DNA of 64,000 nucleotides from Pseudomonas beijingensis (GCF_030687295.1 NZ_CP117425.1:2360001-2424000), one strand, 5' to 3'; shown: positions 27,960 through 37,244, counted from the stretch's first letter. Notes: generated by a model from the letters alone, not told the origin. A program made the numbers and translations.

Positions 27960-29096
27960 ATGTCATCGAATAAAACTCTCGCTCTGGCGCTGTGCTTCGC
28001 TATCACCGGTTGCGCACAAACCCCACAAAATGATGCCGAGGGCAGCAGCGGCTGGTGGCCGTTCGGTTCTTCCGACAAGGTCGCGGCCAAGGAAACGGCG
28101 CCAGCGGCGCCCCTGAAACCAGCTGCCGTCGCCCCGCAAGCCAAGGCCGAGAGCGCCAGCCACTGGTGGTGGCCGTTCTCTTCCGAGGAAACCGCCGCGG
28201 ACGCCGCCAGAAAAGTCGAAGCAAAGGCAGAAGCGCAAGCCAAGCCTGAGGCCAAGGCGCCGGCAGCGGTTGCCAAGGCCGAAGCCGAAAGCAACGGCAA
28301 GTGGTGGTGGCCGTTCGGTGGCAAGGATCAGGAAACCGCCAAGGCGGTGCCGATGCCCGATCCTAAAGTCACCCAAGCTTGGCTCGACGACTACGAGCCG
28401 AAGCTGCGCACCGCCATCAAGGACAGCAAGCTCGAACTCGAGCGCCGCGATAACGTGCTAGTGGTTACCGCGCCCGTGGACGGCTCTTTCAACCCGGACC
28501 GTCCGGCCATGCTGCTGCCTGTGACCCTCGGCCCGTTCACCCGTGTGGCGAAGATCCTTGAAACCGACCCGAAGACTGCCGTGCTGATCCTCGGCCACGC
28601 CGATACTTCGGGCGCTGCACCGGCCAACCTCAAGCTCAGCCAGGAGCGTGCCCAGTCCGTGGCGGCGATTTTTCGCCTCAGCGGCCTGCAACGCGATCGC
28701 CTGATGCTGCGCGGCATGGGCGCAGTGGCGCCACGTGCGGCCAACGACAGCGTTGAGGGCCGCGCCTTGAACCGTCGTGTGGAATTGCTGGTCACGCCGG
28801 CCAACACCATGGTTGCGCTGCTGAGCAAATACAACATGCCGGCCCCGGCCCCAGTGACGATGGTTGCAGCCCAGGATGCGAAGCCTGTTGCCCCGGCGCC
28901 TGCGCCTGCGGCTAAAAAAGCAGTGGCCTCGACCACCAAAGCCTCGGCCAAGAAAGCACCGGCCAAAAAAGCCGCGACCAAGGCGCCTGCAAAGAAGGCC
29001 CCGGCCAAGCCCGCTACCCCAGCGAAGAAACCCCAACCGGCCAAAGCCGCCACCGATACCAAGAAAGTCGCGGCCACCGATACCTCGAAGCAGTGA
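27960..29096 (+). CDS. OmpA-family lipoprotein with WWPF repeats and Lys-Ala tail
   Basis: The product is 378 aa from the ATG at 27960, with lipobox LCFAITGC (Cys18). Three Trp-rich units follow at about 32-35 (WWPF), 69-73 (WWWPF) and 115-119 (WWWPF), separated by Ala/Lys/Glu-rich linkers. An OmpA-like domain occupies about 135-310 (LILGHADTSGAAPANLKLSQ, NRRVELLVTP). The last 60 residues are Lys/Ala/Pro repeats (KKAPAKKAATKAPAKKAPAK), like histone H1 or AlgP tails. The ribosome site is poor, so a start a little upstream is possible. Confidence 0.82.
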   Translation: MSSNKTLALALCFAITGCAQTPQNDAEGSSGWWPFGSSDKVAAKETAPAAPLKPAAVAPQAKAESASHWWWPFSSEETAADAARKVEAKAEAQAKPEAKAPAAVAKAEAESNGKWWWPFGGKDQETAKAVPMPDPKVTQAWLDDYEPKLRTAIKDSKLELERRDNVLVVTAPVDGSFNPDRPAMLLPVTLGPFTRVAKILETDPKTAVLILGHADTSGAAPANLKLSQERAQSVAAIFRLSGLQRDRLMLRGMGAVAPRAANDSVEGRALNRRVELLVTPANTMVALLSKYNMPAPAPVTMVAAQDAKPVAPAPAPAAKKAVASTTKASAKKAPAKKAATKAPAKKAPAKPATPAKKPQPAKAATDTKKVAATDTSKQ

Positions 29097-29119
29097 TGGG
29101 CTAACACAAGGAACGCGCC

Positions 29120-29767
29120 ATGACCCAACCGCTGGCTGATATGCGCCGCGACTACACCCGCGACGGCTTGACCGAGGCGCAAGCCCCGGCCGAGCCGTTT
29201 GCACTGTTCCACCAATGGTTTGCCGACGCGGTGAAAACCGAGCAGGCCCCGGTGGAGGCCAACGCCATGACCTTGGCGACGGTGGACGCAGAAGGGCGCC
29301 CGCATTGTCGGATCCTGCTGCTCAAGGGCCTGGATGCCCTGGGATTCACGTTCTTCACCAACTACGACAGTGCCAAGGGCCAGCAACTGACCGCGAATCC
29401 GTTCGCGGCCATGACGTTTTTCTGGCCGGCCCTGGAACGCCAGGTGCGCATCGAAGGCAAAGTGGTCAAGGTCACCGCGCAAGAGTCAGACGCCTATTAC
29501 CAGGTTCGCCCGCTGGGCAGCCGCCTCGGCGCCTGGGCGTCACCCCAGAGCCGGGTGATTTCAGGGCGTGCGGAGCTGGACGATTTGCTCAAGGCCACCG
29601 AACAACGCTTCAGCGACAGCCAACCCCACTGCCCTGAGCATTGGGGTGGTTATCGTTTGCTGCCCGAGCGCATCGAGTTCTGGCAAGGCCGTCCCAGTCG
29701 CCTGCATGACCGCCTCAATTACCGCCTGCAAGGGGCGGGCTGGGTTCGCGAGCGCCTGGCGCCTTAG
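29120..29767 (+). CDS. pdxH: Pyridoxamine 5'-phosphate oxidase
   Basis: The product is 215 aa. This FMN enzyme makes pyridoxal 5'-phosphate from pyridoxine or pyridoxamine phosphate. Family blocks include [55 protein letters not shown] and the C-terminal [13 protein letters not shown] with RERLAP. The ATG at 29120 follows AAGGAAC. Its 3' end overlaps by 53 bp the end of the opposite-strand gene at 29715. Confidence 0.97.
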   Translation: MTQPLADMRRDYTRDGLTEAQAPAEPFALFHQWFADAVKTEQAPVEANAMTLATVDAEGRPHCRILLLKGLDALGFTFFTNYDSAKGQQLTANPFAAMTFFWPALERQVRIEGKVVKVTAQESDAYYQVRPLGSRLGAWASPQSRVISGRAELDDLLKATEQRFSDSQPHCPEHWGGYRLLPERIEFWQGRPSRLHDRLNYRLQGAGWVRERLAP

Positions 29768-29996
29768 GGGGATAACCTGCCGCAGCGGTTTGCAGCCATT
29801 GCGGCAGGTCCCGACGCTTGATGCCTTGCTCCCGGGCGCGGGCCAATTGTTGCAGCATGTAGGTCTTTTTCTGCTCATCCTGCCCCGCCAGCGACAACGC
29901 CAGGTCGCGGTCGATCCAGCGTCTGATCCGCACGTACAGCCACCCGTGGAAGTACAGGCCGGCCACGGTGGTGACGACGATGATGAAATAATCCAT
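29715..29996 (-). CDS. Conserved small membrane-anchored protein
   Basis: The product is 93 aa. One N-terminal membrane segment ([20 protein letters not shown]) is followed by a basic cytoplasmic region ([39 protein letters not shown]) and a Pro-rich tail. A similar protein is a familiar hypothetical gene in Pseudomonas. The last 53 bp run antisense to the end of pdxH. The tail encoded in the overlap looks unlike the rest and may be non-essential. Confidence 0.7.
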   Translation of the reverse strand: MDYFIIVVTTVAGLYFHGWLYVRIRRWIDRDLALSLAGQDEQKKTYMLQQLARAREQGIKRRDLPQWLQTAAAGYPPKAPGAREPSPPLAGGN

Positions 29997-30167
29997 GAAA
30001 AAATCCCTGGGTTGATGACGCAGGTTTCGTAAATTGGCGCTACTGTTTGGTGAATTTTTCCGGTGCGCCTGTATCCCACCTGAATGAAAACAATTTTATC
30101 CCGGCGAGGCCGTGACAGGCGTCAAGCTGCGGAGTTTAATGAATCCCTGTCTTTTGGAGTTGATGCT

Positions 30168-30632
30168 ATGCGTAAGTCTGTTTTGCTGGTTGCTTCCTTT
30201 TCCACGATGGCGATGTTGCTTACTGGCTGTCAGTCGAGCCTGACCGGTGACTCCTACTCCCGTGACGAAGCGCGTCGCGTGCAGACGATTCGCATGGGGA
30301 CTATCGAATCCCTGCGTCCGGTCAAGATCGAAGGCACCAAGACCCCTATCGGCGGTGCGGCGGGTGCTGTGGTCGGTGGTGTCGGCGGCAGTGCCATCGG
30401 TGGTGGCCGTGGCAGCATCGTCGCTGCCGTGATCGGCGCTGTGGCGGGTGGCCTGATTGGTTCCGCTACCGAAGAAGGCCTGACCCGTACCCAGGGTGTG
30501 GAAATCACTGTGCGTGAAGATGACGGCAGCATGCGTGCCTATGTGCAGCAGGTTCAGGAAAACGAGGTGTTCCGTGTGGGTGAGCGGGTTCGTATTTCCA
30601 CTGTGGGTGGTACGAGTCGCGTTTCGCACTAA
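30168..30632 (+). CDS. Glycine-zipper 2TM lipoprotein (SlyB-like)
   Basis: The product is 154 aa from the ATG at 30168, which has TTGGAG upstream. Lipobox MLLTGC (Cys about 20), then S-R-D-E-A-R-R. The glycine-zipper region GGAAGAVVGGVGGSAIGGGR...AVAGGLIGSATEEG has repeated G-x-x-x-G spacing. The C-terminus is a beta segment (GVEITVREDDGSMRAYVQ, FRVGERVRI). SlyB is part of the Mg-responsive envelope response in enterics. Ends in a strong terminator at 30651-30689. Confidence 0.85.
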   Translation: MRKSVLLVASFSTMAMLLTGCQSSLTGDSYSRDEARRVQTIRMGTIESLRPVKIEGTKTPIGGAAGAVVGGVGGSAIGGGRGSIVAAVIGAVAGGLIGSATEEGLTRTQGVEITVREDDGSMRAYVQQVQENEVFRVGERVRISTVGGTSRVSH

Positions 30633-30650
30633 GCTGGAATCGCTTTGAGA

Positions 30651-30689
30651 AAACGGCGCTTTTTCCTGGACGGGAAGGCGCCGTTTTTT
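30651..30689 (+). terminator. Terminator of the glycine-zipper gene
   Basis: AACGGCGC and TTTTCC pair with GGGAA and GCGCCGTT around a short loop, then six T. It lies 19 bp after the stop. Confidence 0.88.
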
Positions 30690-30710
30690 GTGGCTTCGTT
30701 TCGGGGGGGG

Positions 30711-30983
30711 CGGGGTGTATATCCATTTCTTCGGTAACGGCTACTGGCGGTTCCGCTCTTACAGCGGGTCACTTTTGGAAGAGCGCCAAAAGTAACCAAA
30801 AACGCTTTGCCCCACCACTCGGTGCCTCGCTTAGGCTCGGCATGCCTGAACGAAGGCATTGCTCCGTGGGCCGCCGCGAAGGGCCATCCATGGCCCAGCG
30901 CGGCTAACCCGGCATCCATGCCGGGTTACCCACTGCGCAATGCCTTCGTTCAGCCAGCGTGGTTAACGGGGCGCCCGAGATCA
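30711..30983. repeat. Large dispersed Pseudomonas repeat, copy 1 (intact)
   Basis: It begins GGGTGTATATCC and contains TCACTTTTGGAAGAGCGCCA, a stretch of nested palindromes (GGCCATCCATGGCC, AACCCGGCATCCATGCCGGG) and ends GGGGCGCCCGAGATCAA. A second, inverted copy with about 85-90% matching bases occupies 31274-31458 plus 32797-32884. I recognise this type of sequence as common between genes in P. fluorescens-group genomes; it encodes no convincing protein. Confidence 0.8.
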
Positions 30984-31042
30984 ACGTCCACCGCGAGGCG
31001 GCCTGATAGCCGACCTGGCTCTTGGTTGGGACCGCGTTCCTC

Positions 31043-31208
31043 CTGTGGGAGCGGGCTTGCTCGCGAAGGCGGAGGGTCAGTTTGCGGTGATGTTGGATGT
31101 GCCGACGGCATCGCGAGCAAGCTCGCTCCCATAGGGGATCTTGGGTGTTCATGAGTCTTGTGTTCACCACAGACCCACTGTGGGAGCGAGCTTGCTCGCG
31201 ATAGCGGT
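31043..31208. repeat. Three REP copies between the two large repeats
   Basis: CTGTGGGAGCGGGCTTGCTC at 31043, an inverted copy ending at 31134, and a direct copy at 31179-31208. They fill the central spacer of the large inverted repeat. Between 31215 and 31273 there is a low-complexity GCTCTTGCTCTTG tract. Confidence 0.88.
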
Positions 31209-31273
31209 GGCTCAACCACATAGGGCCGGCATGTGCCCCGCTCTTGCTCTTGCTCTTGCTTTGGCTCTTGATC

Positions 31274-31458
31274 TTGATCTGGACGCCCCGTTAAACCACG
31301 CTGGCCGAACGCAGGCATTGCGCAGTGGGCATCCCGGCATGGATGCCGGGATAGCCGCGCTGGGCCATGGATAGCCCTTCGCGGCGGGCCCACGGAGCAA
31401 TGCCGGAGTGAGGGCACACCGAGCCTAGGCGAGGTGCCGAGTGGTGGGGCAGAAGCGT
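31274..31458. repeat. Large dispersed repeat, copy 2, left part (inverted)
   Basis: Reverse complement of copy 1, from GACGCCCCGTTAAACCACGC to GGGGCAGAAGCGT. It is cut by the IS1111-type element at 31459 and resumes at 32797. Confidence 0.82.
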
Positions 31459-31538
31459 TAATGAGATGGTCAGCCCGTGTGGGAGTCCCGGTAAATCTAA
31501 ACTGACCGGGGCTCTCACTTACCTGAAGGAGACCTCTC

Positions 31539-32555
31539 ATGGAACCCTTGAAGCTAATCGGCCTGGATATCGGGAAACACACCTTCCATCTCGTAGGCAC
31601 GACGCCAAAGGCAAGGAAGTCCTACGCAAAAATTCAATCGTAAGCGGCTACTTGAGTTCGCTGCAAAGCTCGAACCCTGCCCATAGTGATGGAGTCATGC
31701 GGCGGTTCACACTGGCTCGCAAGGAAGCTCAGATCCTTCGGCCATCAAGTGAAATTGATTGCCCCGCAGCATGTGAAACCCTACGTCAGAGGCAATAAAA
31801 ACGACTACATCGACGCTGAGGCCATCTGCGAAGCTGCCTCCCGTCCCAGGACACACTACGTGCCATCAAGGACTGTTAGCAACAGCTTCTATCGACGCAA
31901 CATCGTTTCGCGAAGCCTTAATCGTCCAGAGGACTCAACAATCAATCGCATTCACGGGTTCTTGCTTGAGTTCGGAATTGAGTTACCTGCGACAAAAGCT
32001 GCGATGAATCAGATTCATCAAATTTTGGACGACCCGGCCGCAGACTTGCCGCAACAGTTGAAGGACTTCATTGAGCATTTGGCAGAAGAGACCAAACGGC
32101 TCACCGACGAAATCAAGGCGGTTGATCGTACGATTAAAGAGCAGGTGGGTGCTGATGACGCGGGAACCCGGCTGATGAGCATCCCCGGCATCGGCCCAAT
32201 CATCGCTAGTGCGCTGCTGGCCGACATCGGGGACGCTTCCAATTTTCGCTCAGCGCGAGACTTCGCCGCTTCATTGGGCCTGGTGCCGAGGCAGTATTCA
32301 ACGGGTGATCAAACAGTCCTTTTGAACATCAGTAAGCGAGGTGATAAATACCTTCGAAAGCTGATGGTTCAAGGCTCTCGGGCGGTCCTGGTGCGCATCG
32401 ACAAGCGCAATGATGCTCTGGGAAGTTGGTGCAGGGACTTGCTGACACGAAAACATCCAAACAAGGTCGCCTGCGCCCTAGCCAATAAGTTGGCAAGAAT
32501 CGTGTGGGCCGTTTTAGTTCACGGAGGAAGCTACAACACCCAGTCCAGGGCTTGA
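31539..32555 (+). pseudogene. IS110/IS1111 transposase, multiply frameshifted
   Basis: The ATG at 31539 has AAGGAG upstream and starts MEPLKLIGLDIGKHTFHLVG, the RuvC-like DEDD start. The frame is then lost near 31597, 31630 and 31681 by what look like single-base losses. It recovers as MESCGGSHWLARKLRSFG and NKNDYIDAEAICEA. It is broken again near 31864, has an in-frame TAG at 31877, and shifts near 31945. From 31950 the C-terminal domain is open to 32555 (RLMSIPGIGPIIASALLADI, LVPRQYSTGDQ, ISKRGDKYLRKLMVQGSRAV). The element cannot make its own enzyme as read. Confidence 0.88.
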
Positions 32556-32599
32556 CCGAAACCCACACTACCGGCTTTTGCGACGACAGCGATGATGAC

Positions 32600-32745
32600 G
32601 ATAAACAGCTCAAATCCTGCCTGAGAACCTGGTAAGCAAAACAGCTTTCGAAGCTGAAGCGTTTTTCAAGGACAGGCAGGAGCGACTACTCATCAAGGGC
32701 CAGGCGGCAAATTGCCGACTAGGAGCCCGGATACATTAGTGCAAG
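32600..32745 (+). ncRNA. Candidate bridge RNA (seekRNA) of the IS1111-type element
   Basis: IS1111-group elements encode their guide RNA downstream of the transposase. Here a 9-bp stem TCCTGCCTG/CAGGCAGGA (32615-32623 with 32673-32681) encloses an internal loop, capped by CAGCTT-TCG-AAGCTG (32642-32656). The 5' loop arm GTAAGCAAAA (32632-32641) is complementary to the right flank of the insertion (TTTGCTTAC at 32797). The 3' arm GAAGCGTTTTT (32656-32666) equals the left flank (GAAGCGTT at 31452) plus the next Ts. A second loop with CTCAT (32689-32693) and ATACAT (32731-32736) flanks a GGGC/GCCC-based hairpin. These arms match the element's own left (ATGAG) and right (ATACA) ends. Confidence 0.7.
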
Positions 32746-32796
32746 CATGCTTTACCGCTCATCGCCCGTGGTTGCAGGAGATGGGCTGACCATACA

Positions 32797-32884
32797 TTTG
32801 CTTACTTTTGCGCTCTTCAAAAGTGAGCCGCCGTAAGGGCGGAACCCTAAGTGGCCGTTACCGCAGCAATGGATATACACCCCG
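32797..32884. repeat. Large dispersed repeat, copy 2, right part
   Basis: Continues the inverted copy after the IS: TTTGCTTACTTTTGCGCTCT ... CAATGGATATACACCCC, the reverse complement of the first 90 bp of copy 1. Joining it to 31458 rebuilds the uninterrupted repeat. Confidence 0.82.
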
Positions 32885-32899
32885 TGGGGCAGCCAGGAA

Positions 32900-34087
32900 T
32901 CAGCCCGGCAATGCAGGCTGCTTACGACTGGCCGCCGCCGTCACCGCATAACCCAGCACCGCCGCCAGGATCGACCCGGTGAGAATCCCCATCCGGTCCA
33001 TGCCCGCATAGTCACTGACACCCGGCTCAAACGCGAGGGAGCCAACGAACAGGCTCATGGTGAAACCAATACCGCACAGGATTGCCACGCCCAGTACCTG
33101 GCCCCAATTGGCCCCGGCGGGCAGGCTGGCGATGCCGATTTTCACGGCCAGCCAGGTCAGGCCGAAGACGCCGACGGTCTTGCCCAGCAACAGGCCCATG
33201 GCGATGCCCATTGGCACGTGATGGGTGAAACTCTCGACGGTGACGCCGCTCAGGGACAGCCCGGCGTTGGCGAAGGCGAACAGCGGCAGGATGCCATAGG
33301 CCACCCAGGGGTGCAGGGCATGTTCCAAGGTGAGCAGCGGCGAAGTCTCGGCGTTTTTCGTGCGCAGCGGGATGCAGAACGCCAGGGTCACCCCGGCCAA
33401 CGTGGCATGGACACCGCTCTTGAGCACGCAGACCCAGAGGATCAGGCCCACGACCATGTAGGGGCCGAGCTTGACCACGCCCATCCGGTTCATCGCCACC
33501 AGCGCGGCAATGCAGGCGGCCGCCAGCATGAGCGACAAGGTCGACAGGGCGCCGGAATAGAAGATGGCGATGATGATAATGGCGCCCAGGTCGTCGATGA
33601 TCGCCAGGGTCATCAGGAACAGTTTGAGCGATACCGGCACCCGCTTGCCGAGCAAGGCCAGCACGCCGAGGGCGAACGCGATGTCGGTGGCCGTTGGAAT
33701 CGCCCAGCCCGCGAGGGCGGCCGGATTGTCGCGGTTGAGGAACCAATAGATCAGGGCCGGTACCACCATGCCGCCAATCGCCGCTGCGCCCGGCAGGACG
33801 ATTTGCGAAGGATTCGACAGCTGCCCATCAAGAATCTCGCGTTTGACTTCGAGGCCGATGAGCAGGAAGAACAGCGCCATCAGACCATCGTTGATCCACA
33901 GCAGCGCCGGCTTGGCAATCTTCAGTGCCCCGACCTGAGCCACCACGGGCGTGTCCAGGAAGTCCGTATAGAGCCAGGACAGTGGTGAGTTATTCAGTAT
34001 CAGGGCCAGCACGGCAGCGGCGATCAAGAGCAGGCCACCGGCGGCTTCCAACTGAAGGAATCGTGTCAAAGTGCTACGAATTGGCAA
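32900..34087 (-). CDS. nhaA: Na+/H+ antiporter NhaA
   Basis: The product is 395 aa with about 11-12 membrane segments. The pair of aspartates needed for sodium/proton exchange is in [13 protein letters not shown]. Other family blocks are the N-terminal [39 protein letters not shown] and the C-terminal [16 protein letters not shown]. It exports sodium at the cost of protons. Single gene, 268 bp upstream region with an AT-rich stretch (34140-34180) likely to hold the promoter. Confidence 0.96.
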   Translation of the reverse strand: MPIRSTLTRFLQLEAAGGLLLIAAAVLALILNNSPLSWLYTDFLDTPVVAQVGALKIAKPALLWINDGLMALFFLLIGLEVKREILDGQLSNPSQIVLPGAAAIGGMVVPALIYWFLNRDNPAALAGWAIPTATDIAFALGVLALLGKRVPVSLKLFLMTLAIIDDLGAIIIIAIFYSGALSTLSLMLAAACIAALVAMNRMGVVKLGPYMVVGLILWVCVLKSGVHATLAGVTLAFCIPLRTKNAETSPLLTLEHALHPWVAYGILPLFAFANAGLSLSGVTVESFTHHVPMGIAMGLLLGKTVGVFGLTWLAVKIGIASLPAGANWGQVLGVAILCGIGFTMSLFVGSLAFEPGVSDYAGMDRMGILTGSILAAVLGYAVTAAASRKQPALPG

Positions 34088-34355
34088 GGTAGCTCTCCAT
34101 TATCAGAATCAAAAAGATGGCACACCCTAACCCGTACTGTTAGTTGTTAAAACAAAAGTTATATTCTTTTTTGTTATATGACGTTACAAGGCCTGCGCCA
34201 CGCAATCGGCAGTTACGGGCCATATGGGACCTTAGCTGTATCTGTGTGTGATGTCGGTTTTTTCCTAAGCTGGCGTCTGGTTTTTCCGAACGTCAGCCGT
34301 GCCTGCACGACCGCGTGATCTCCCCACGCCGAACCGATCCAGTGAGAAATACACC

Positions 34356-35450
34356 ATGAACGACCACCGCCAGTGGGCCCGTGAAGCGATCCGCATCATC
34401 GAGGCAGACTTCCAGCGCAGCGCCGATACCCACCTGATTCCGCTGCCGCTGCCTGGCCTGCCGGGCATCGAGCTGTATTTCAAGGATGAGTCCAGCCATC
34501 CCACTGGCAGCCTCAAGCATCGGTTGGCCCGTTCGCTGTTTCTCTACGCGTTGTGTAACGGCTGGCTCAAGCCCGGTGCGCCGGTGATCGAGGCCTCCAG
34601 CGGCTCGACGGCGATTTCCGAGGCTTACTTCGCCAGGTTGTTGGGCTTGCCGTTCATTGCGGTGATGCCGGCGACGACGTCCAGGGAAAAAATCGCACAG
34701 ATTGCCTTCTATGGCGGCCAAAGCCACCTGGTGGATGATCCTACGCAGATCTACGCCGAATCCGAACGCCTGGCCCGTGAGCATGACGGACATTTCATCG
34801 ACCAGTTCACCTATGCCGAGCGCGCCACGGACTGGCGAGCCAATAACAACATTGCCGAATCGATCTTCCAGCAGATGCGCTTCGAGCAGCATCCGGAGCC
34901 CACCTGGCTGATTTCCAGCCCCGGCACCGGCGGCACCACGGCCACCCTGGGACGCTATGTCCGTTATCGCCAGCACGGCACCCGCGTGCTGTGTGCCGAC
35001 GCCGAGCGTTCGGTGTTCTTCGACTACTACCGCAGTGGCGACGCCAGCCTGCGCCTGGATTGCGGTTCGCGCATCGAGGGTATCGGCCGGCCGCGAGTCG
35101 AAGCGTCGTTCCTGCCGAAAGTCATCGATGCGATGGTCAAGGTGCCGGACGCCTTGTCGCTGGCGGCCATGCATTACCTGGCCCAGCGCTTGGGACGGCG
35201 GGTCGGCGGGTCCAGCGGCACCAACCTGATCGGCGCACTCATGGCGGCCCGGCAGATGGCAGATGCGGGGGAGTCGGGGTCGATCGTGGCGATTTTGTGT
35301 GACGGTGGCGAGCGCTACGCCACGACCTATTACGACCCGGCCTGGCTCAAGGTCCAAGGCTATGAGTTGAGCGGGTTGATGGACATCGTGGCGGCAAGCG
35401 TGGAGCGCGGGGAGGCACTGCCGGAGAGTGTGTTGCGGGCGAACATCTGA
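34356..35450 (+). CDS. PLP-dependent cysteine-synthase-family enzyme
   Basis: The product is 364 aa from the ATG at 34356 ([19 protein letters not shown]). The PLP lysine is in [13 protein letters not shown], the substrate Ser/Thr loop is [14 protein letters not shown], the phosphate loop is [15 protein letters not shown], and the late Gly-rich loop is [11 protein letters not shown]. It belongs to the fold-type II CysK/CBS group but carries N- and C-terminal extensions relative to the roughly 320-aa CysK. Beta-elimination or cysteine degradation is as likely as synthesis. Single gene. Confidence 0.85.
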   Translation: MNDHRQWAREAIRIIEADFQRSADTHLIPLPLPGLPGIELYFKDESSHPTGSLKHRLARSLFLYALCNGWLKPGAPVIEASSGSTAISEAYFARLLGLPFIAVMPATTSREKIAQIAFYGGQSHLVDDPTQIYAESERLAREHDGHFIDQFTYAERATDWRANNNIAESIFQQMRFEQHPEPTWLISSPGTGGTTATLGRYVRYRQHGTRVLCADAERSVFFDYYRSGDASLRLDCGSRIEGIGRPRVEASFLPKVIDAMVKVPDALSLAAMHYLAQRLGRRVGGSSGTNLIGALMAARQMADAGESGSIVAILCDGGERYATTYYDPAWLKVQGYELSGLMDIVAASVERGEALPESVLRANI

Positions 35451-35473
35451 ATCTTGAAAACCCCGGGATCCCT

Positions 35474-35564
35474 TGTGGGAGCGAGCTTGCTCGCGATAGC
35501 GGTGGATCAGTCAACATCTGTGTTGAATGCCAGGCCGCCATCGCGAGCAAGCTCGCTCCCACAG
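35474..35564. repeat. REP pair (REPIN)
   Basis: TGTGGGAGCGAGCTTGCTCG and its inverted copy, spacer about 35 bp, between convergent genes. Confidence 0.9.
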
Positions 35565-35630
35565 GGTCATGCTGTTACTTGGGCCTGGGTTGGCTTGAAT
35601 GAACAGCATTGGCGCTCCAAGAGCCCTCTG

Positions 35631-37244
35631 TCAGGCCTCGAGGCCGAGGATATCCCGCGCCACCGCTTCGGCGATCCGGATCCCGTCCACGCCCGCCGAG
35701 AGGATCCCGCCCGCGTAACCGGCGCCTTCACCCGCCGGGAACAGGCCCTTGACGTTCAGGCTCTGCAGCGATTCGTTGCGGGTAATGCGCAGGGGCGATG
35801 AGGTGCGGGTTTCGATGCCGGTCAGCACGGCGTCGTGCAGCGAGTAGCCGCGGATCTGTTTCTCGAACGCCGGCAAGGCTTCGCGGATGGCTTCGATGGC
35901 GAAGTCCGGCAAGGCCAGGGCCAGGTCCCCCAAGGACACCCCAGGCTTGTAGGAAGGTTCGACGCTGCCCAGTGCCGTAGACGGCTTGCCAGCGATGAAA
36001 TCGCCCACCAGTTGCGCTGGGGCCTCGTAGTTGCTGCCGCCGAGCACGAACGCGTGGGATTCCAGGCGTTCCTGCAACTCGATCCCGGCCAGCGGGCCAC
36101 CCGGATAATCCACTTCCGGGGTGATGCCGACGACGATGCCGGAGTTGGCGTTGCGCTCATTGCGCGAATACTGGCTCATGCCGTTGGTCACGACGCGGTT
36201 CGGCTCGGACGTCGCCGCCACCACGGTGCCGCCCGGGCACATGCAGAAGCTGTACACCGAGCGGCCATTCCTGGCGTGGTGCACCAGTTTGTAGTCGGCG
36301 GCGCCGAGCTTCGGATGGCCGGCGTACTTGCCCAGGCGCGCGCTGTCGATCAGTGATTGCGGGTGTTCGATGCGGAAACCCACCGAGAACGGCTTGGCTT
36401 CCATGTACACGCCACGGCTGTGGAGCATGCGGAACGTGTCCCGGGCGCTGTGGCCGAGGGCCAGGATCACGTGTTTCGAATGGATGCGTTCACCGCTGGC
36501 CAGTTCGACGCCGACCAGTTGGCCGTCCTCGATCAGCACATCGGTAACCCGCTGCTGGAAGCGTACTTCGCCGCCCAGGGCACGAATCTGCTCACGCATG
36601 GTTTCCACCACGCCGGTCAGGCGGAACGTGCCGATGTGCGGCTTGCTGACGTAGAGGATTTCTTCCGGCGCCCCGGCCTTGACGAATTCGTGCAGGACCT
36701 TGCGGCCAAGGAATTTCGGATCCTTGATCTGGCTGTAGAGCTTGCCGTCGGAAAACGTCCCGGCGCCGCCTTCACCGAACTGCACATTGGACTCGGGGTT
36801 GAGCACGCTTTTGCGCCACAGGCCCCAGGTGTCCTTGGTGCGTTGGCGCACTTCCGGGCCACGTTCGAGGATGATCGGCTTGAAACCCATCTGTGCCAGC
36901 AACAGGGCGGCGAAGATCCCGCACGGACCGAAACCGACCACGATCGGCCGCTCGCTCAGGTTGGCCGGTGCCTGGCCCACCACTTTGTAGCTGACATCCG
37001 GCGCTTCGTTGACGTTACGGTCATCGGCGAACTGGCGCAGCAGGCTGGCTTCATCGCGCACCGTCAGGTCGATGGTGTAGATGAAGCACAGCTCGGAGGA
37101 TTTCTTGCGCGCGTCGTAGCTGCGCTTGAACAGGGTGAAGTCGAGCAGGTCATCGCTGGCGATGCCCAGGCGCTGCACGATGGCAGGGCGCAGGTCTTCT
37201 TCGGGGTGGTCGATCGGCAGCTTGAGTTCGGTGATTCGTAACAT
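35631..37244 (-). CDS. NAD(P)/FAD-dependent oxidoreductase (COG2509 type)
   Basis: The product is 537 aa from the ATG at 37244 (MLRITELKLPIDHPEEDLRP). The upstream frame overlaps the neighbouring gene and lacks a start signal. An N-terminal ferredoxin-like domain of about 95 aa precedes the FAD motif VVGFGPCGIFAALLLAQMGF. Family blocks are NVQFGEGGAGTFSDGKLYSQ, CMCPGGTVVAATSE and the C-terminal GLFPAGEGAGYAGGILSAG. Members are uncharacterised flavoproteins. The substrate is unknown. Confidence 0.88.
   Translation of the reverse strand: MLRITELKLPIDHPEEDLRPAIVQRLGIASDDLLDFTLFKRSYDARKKSSELCFIYTIDLTVRDEASLLRQFADDRNVNEAPDVSYKVVGQAPANLSERPIVVGFGPCGIFAALLLAQMGFKPIILERGPEVRQRTKDTWGLWRKSVLNPESNVQFGEGGAGTFSDGKLYSQIKDPKFLGRKVLHEFVKAGAPEEILYVSKPHIGTFRLTGVVETMREQIRALGGEVRFQQRVTDVLIEDGQLVGVELASGERIHSKHVILALGHSARDTFRMLHSRGVYMEAKPFSVGFRIEHPQSLIDSARLGKYAGHPKLGAADYKLVHHARNGRSVYSFCMCPGGTVVAATSEPNRVVTNGMSQYSRNERNANSGIVVGITPEVDYPGGPLAGIELQERLESHAFVLGGSNYEAPAQLVGDFIAGKPSTALGSVEPSYKPGVSLGDLALALPDFAIEAIREALPAFEKQIRGYSLHDAVLTGIETRTSSPLRITRNESLQSLNVKGLFPAGEGAGYAGGILSAGVDGIRIAEAVARDILGLEA

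Larger units (their letters stand above)
31459..32796 (+). mobile_element. Decayed IS110-family element, IS1111 group, about 1.34 kb
   Basis: The element splits a dispersed repeat, so its ends can be read by comparison with copy 1. Subterminal 11-bp inverted repeats are seen: ATGGTCAGCCC at 31466-31476 and GGGCTGACCAT at 32783-32793. They leave seven bases outside on the left and three on the right, the spacing known for the IS1111 group (for example IS4321/IS5075). There is no target duplication, as expected for this family. It holds one broken transposase gene and a 240-bp noncoding right end. The left boundary is uncertain by one base because of a T-run. Confidence 0.88.

Noticed and set aside
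30807..31600. Several short open frames within the large repeat and REP region
   Set aside because: They are made entirely of repeat DNA, have no ribosome sites and change frame between the two repeat copies. They are treated as noncoding.
32615..32681. Hairpin after the transposase as a plain terminator
   Set aside because: The stem has no following T-run, and its loop arms match both sides of the insertion site, which a terminator would not explain.
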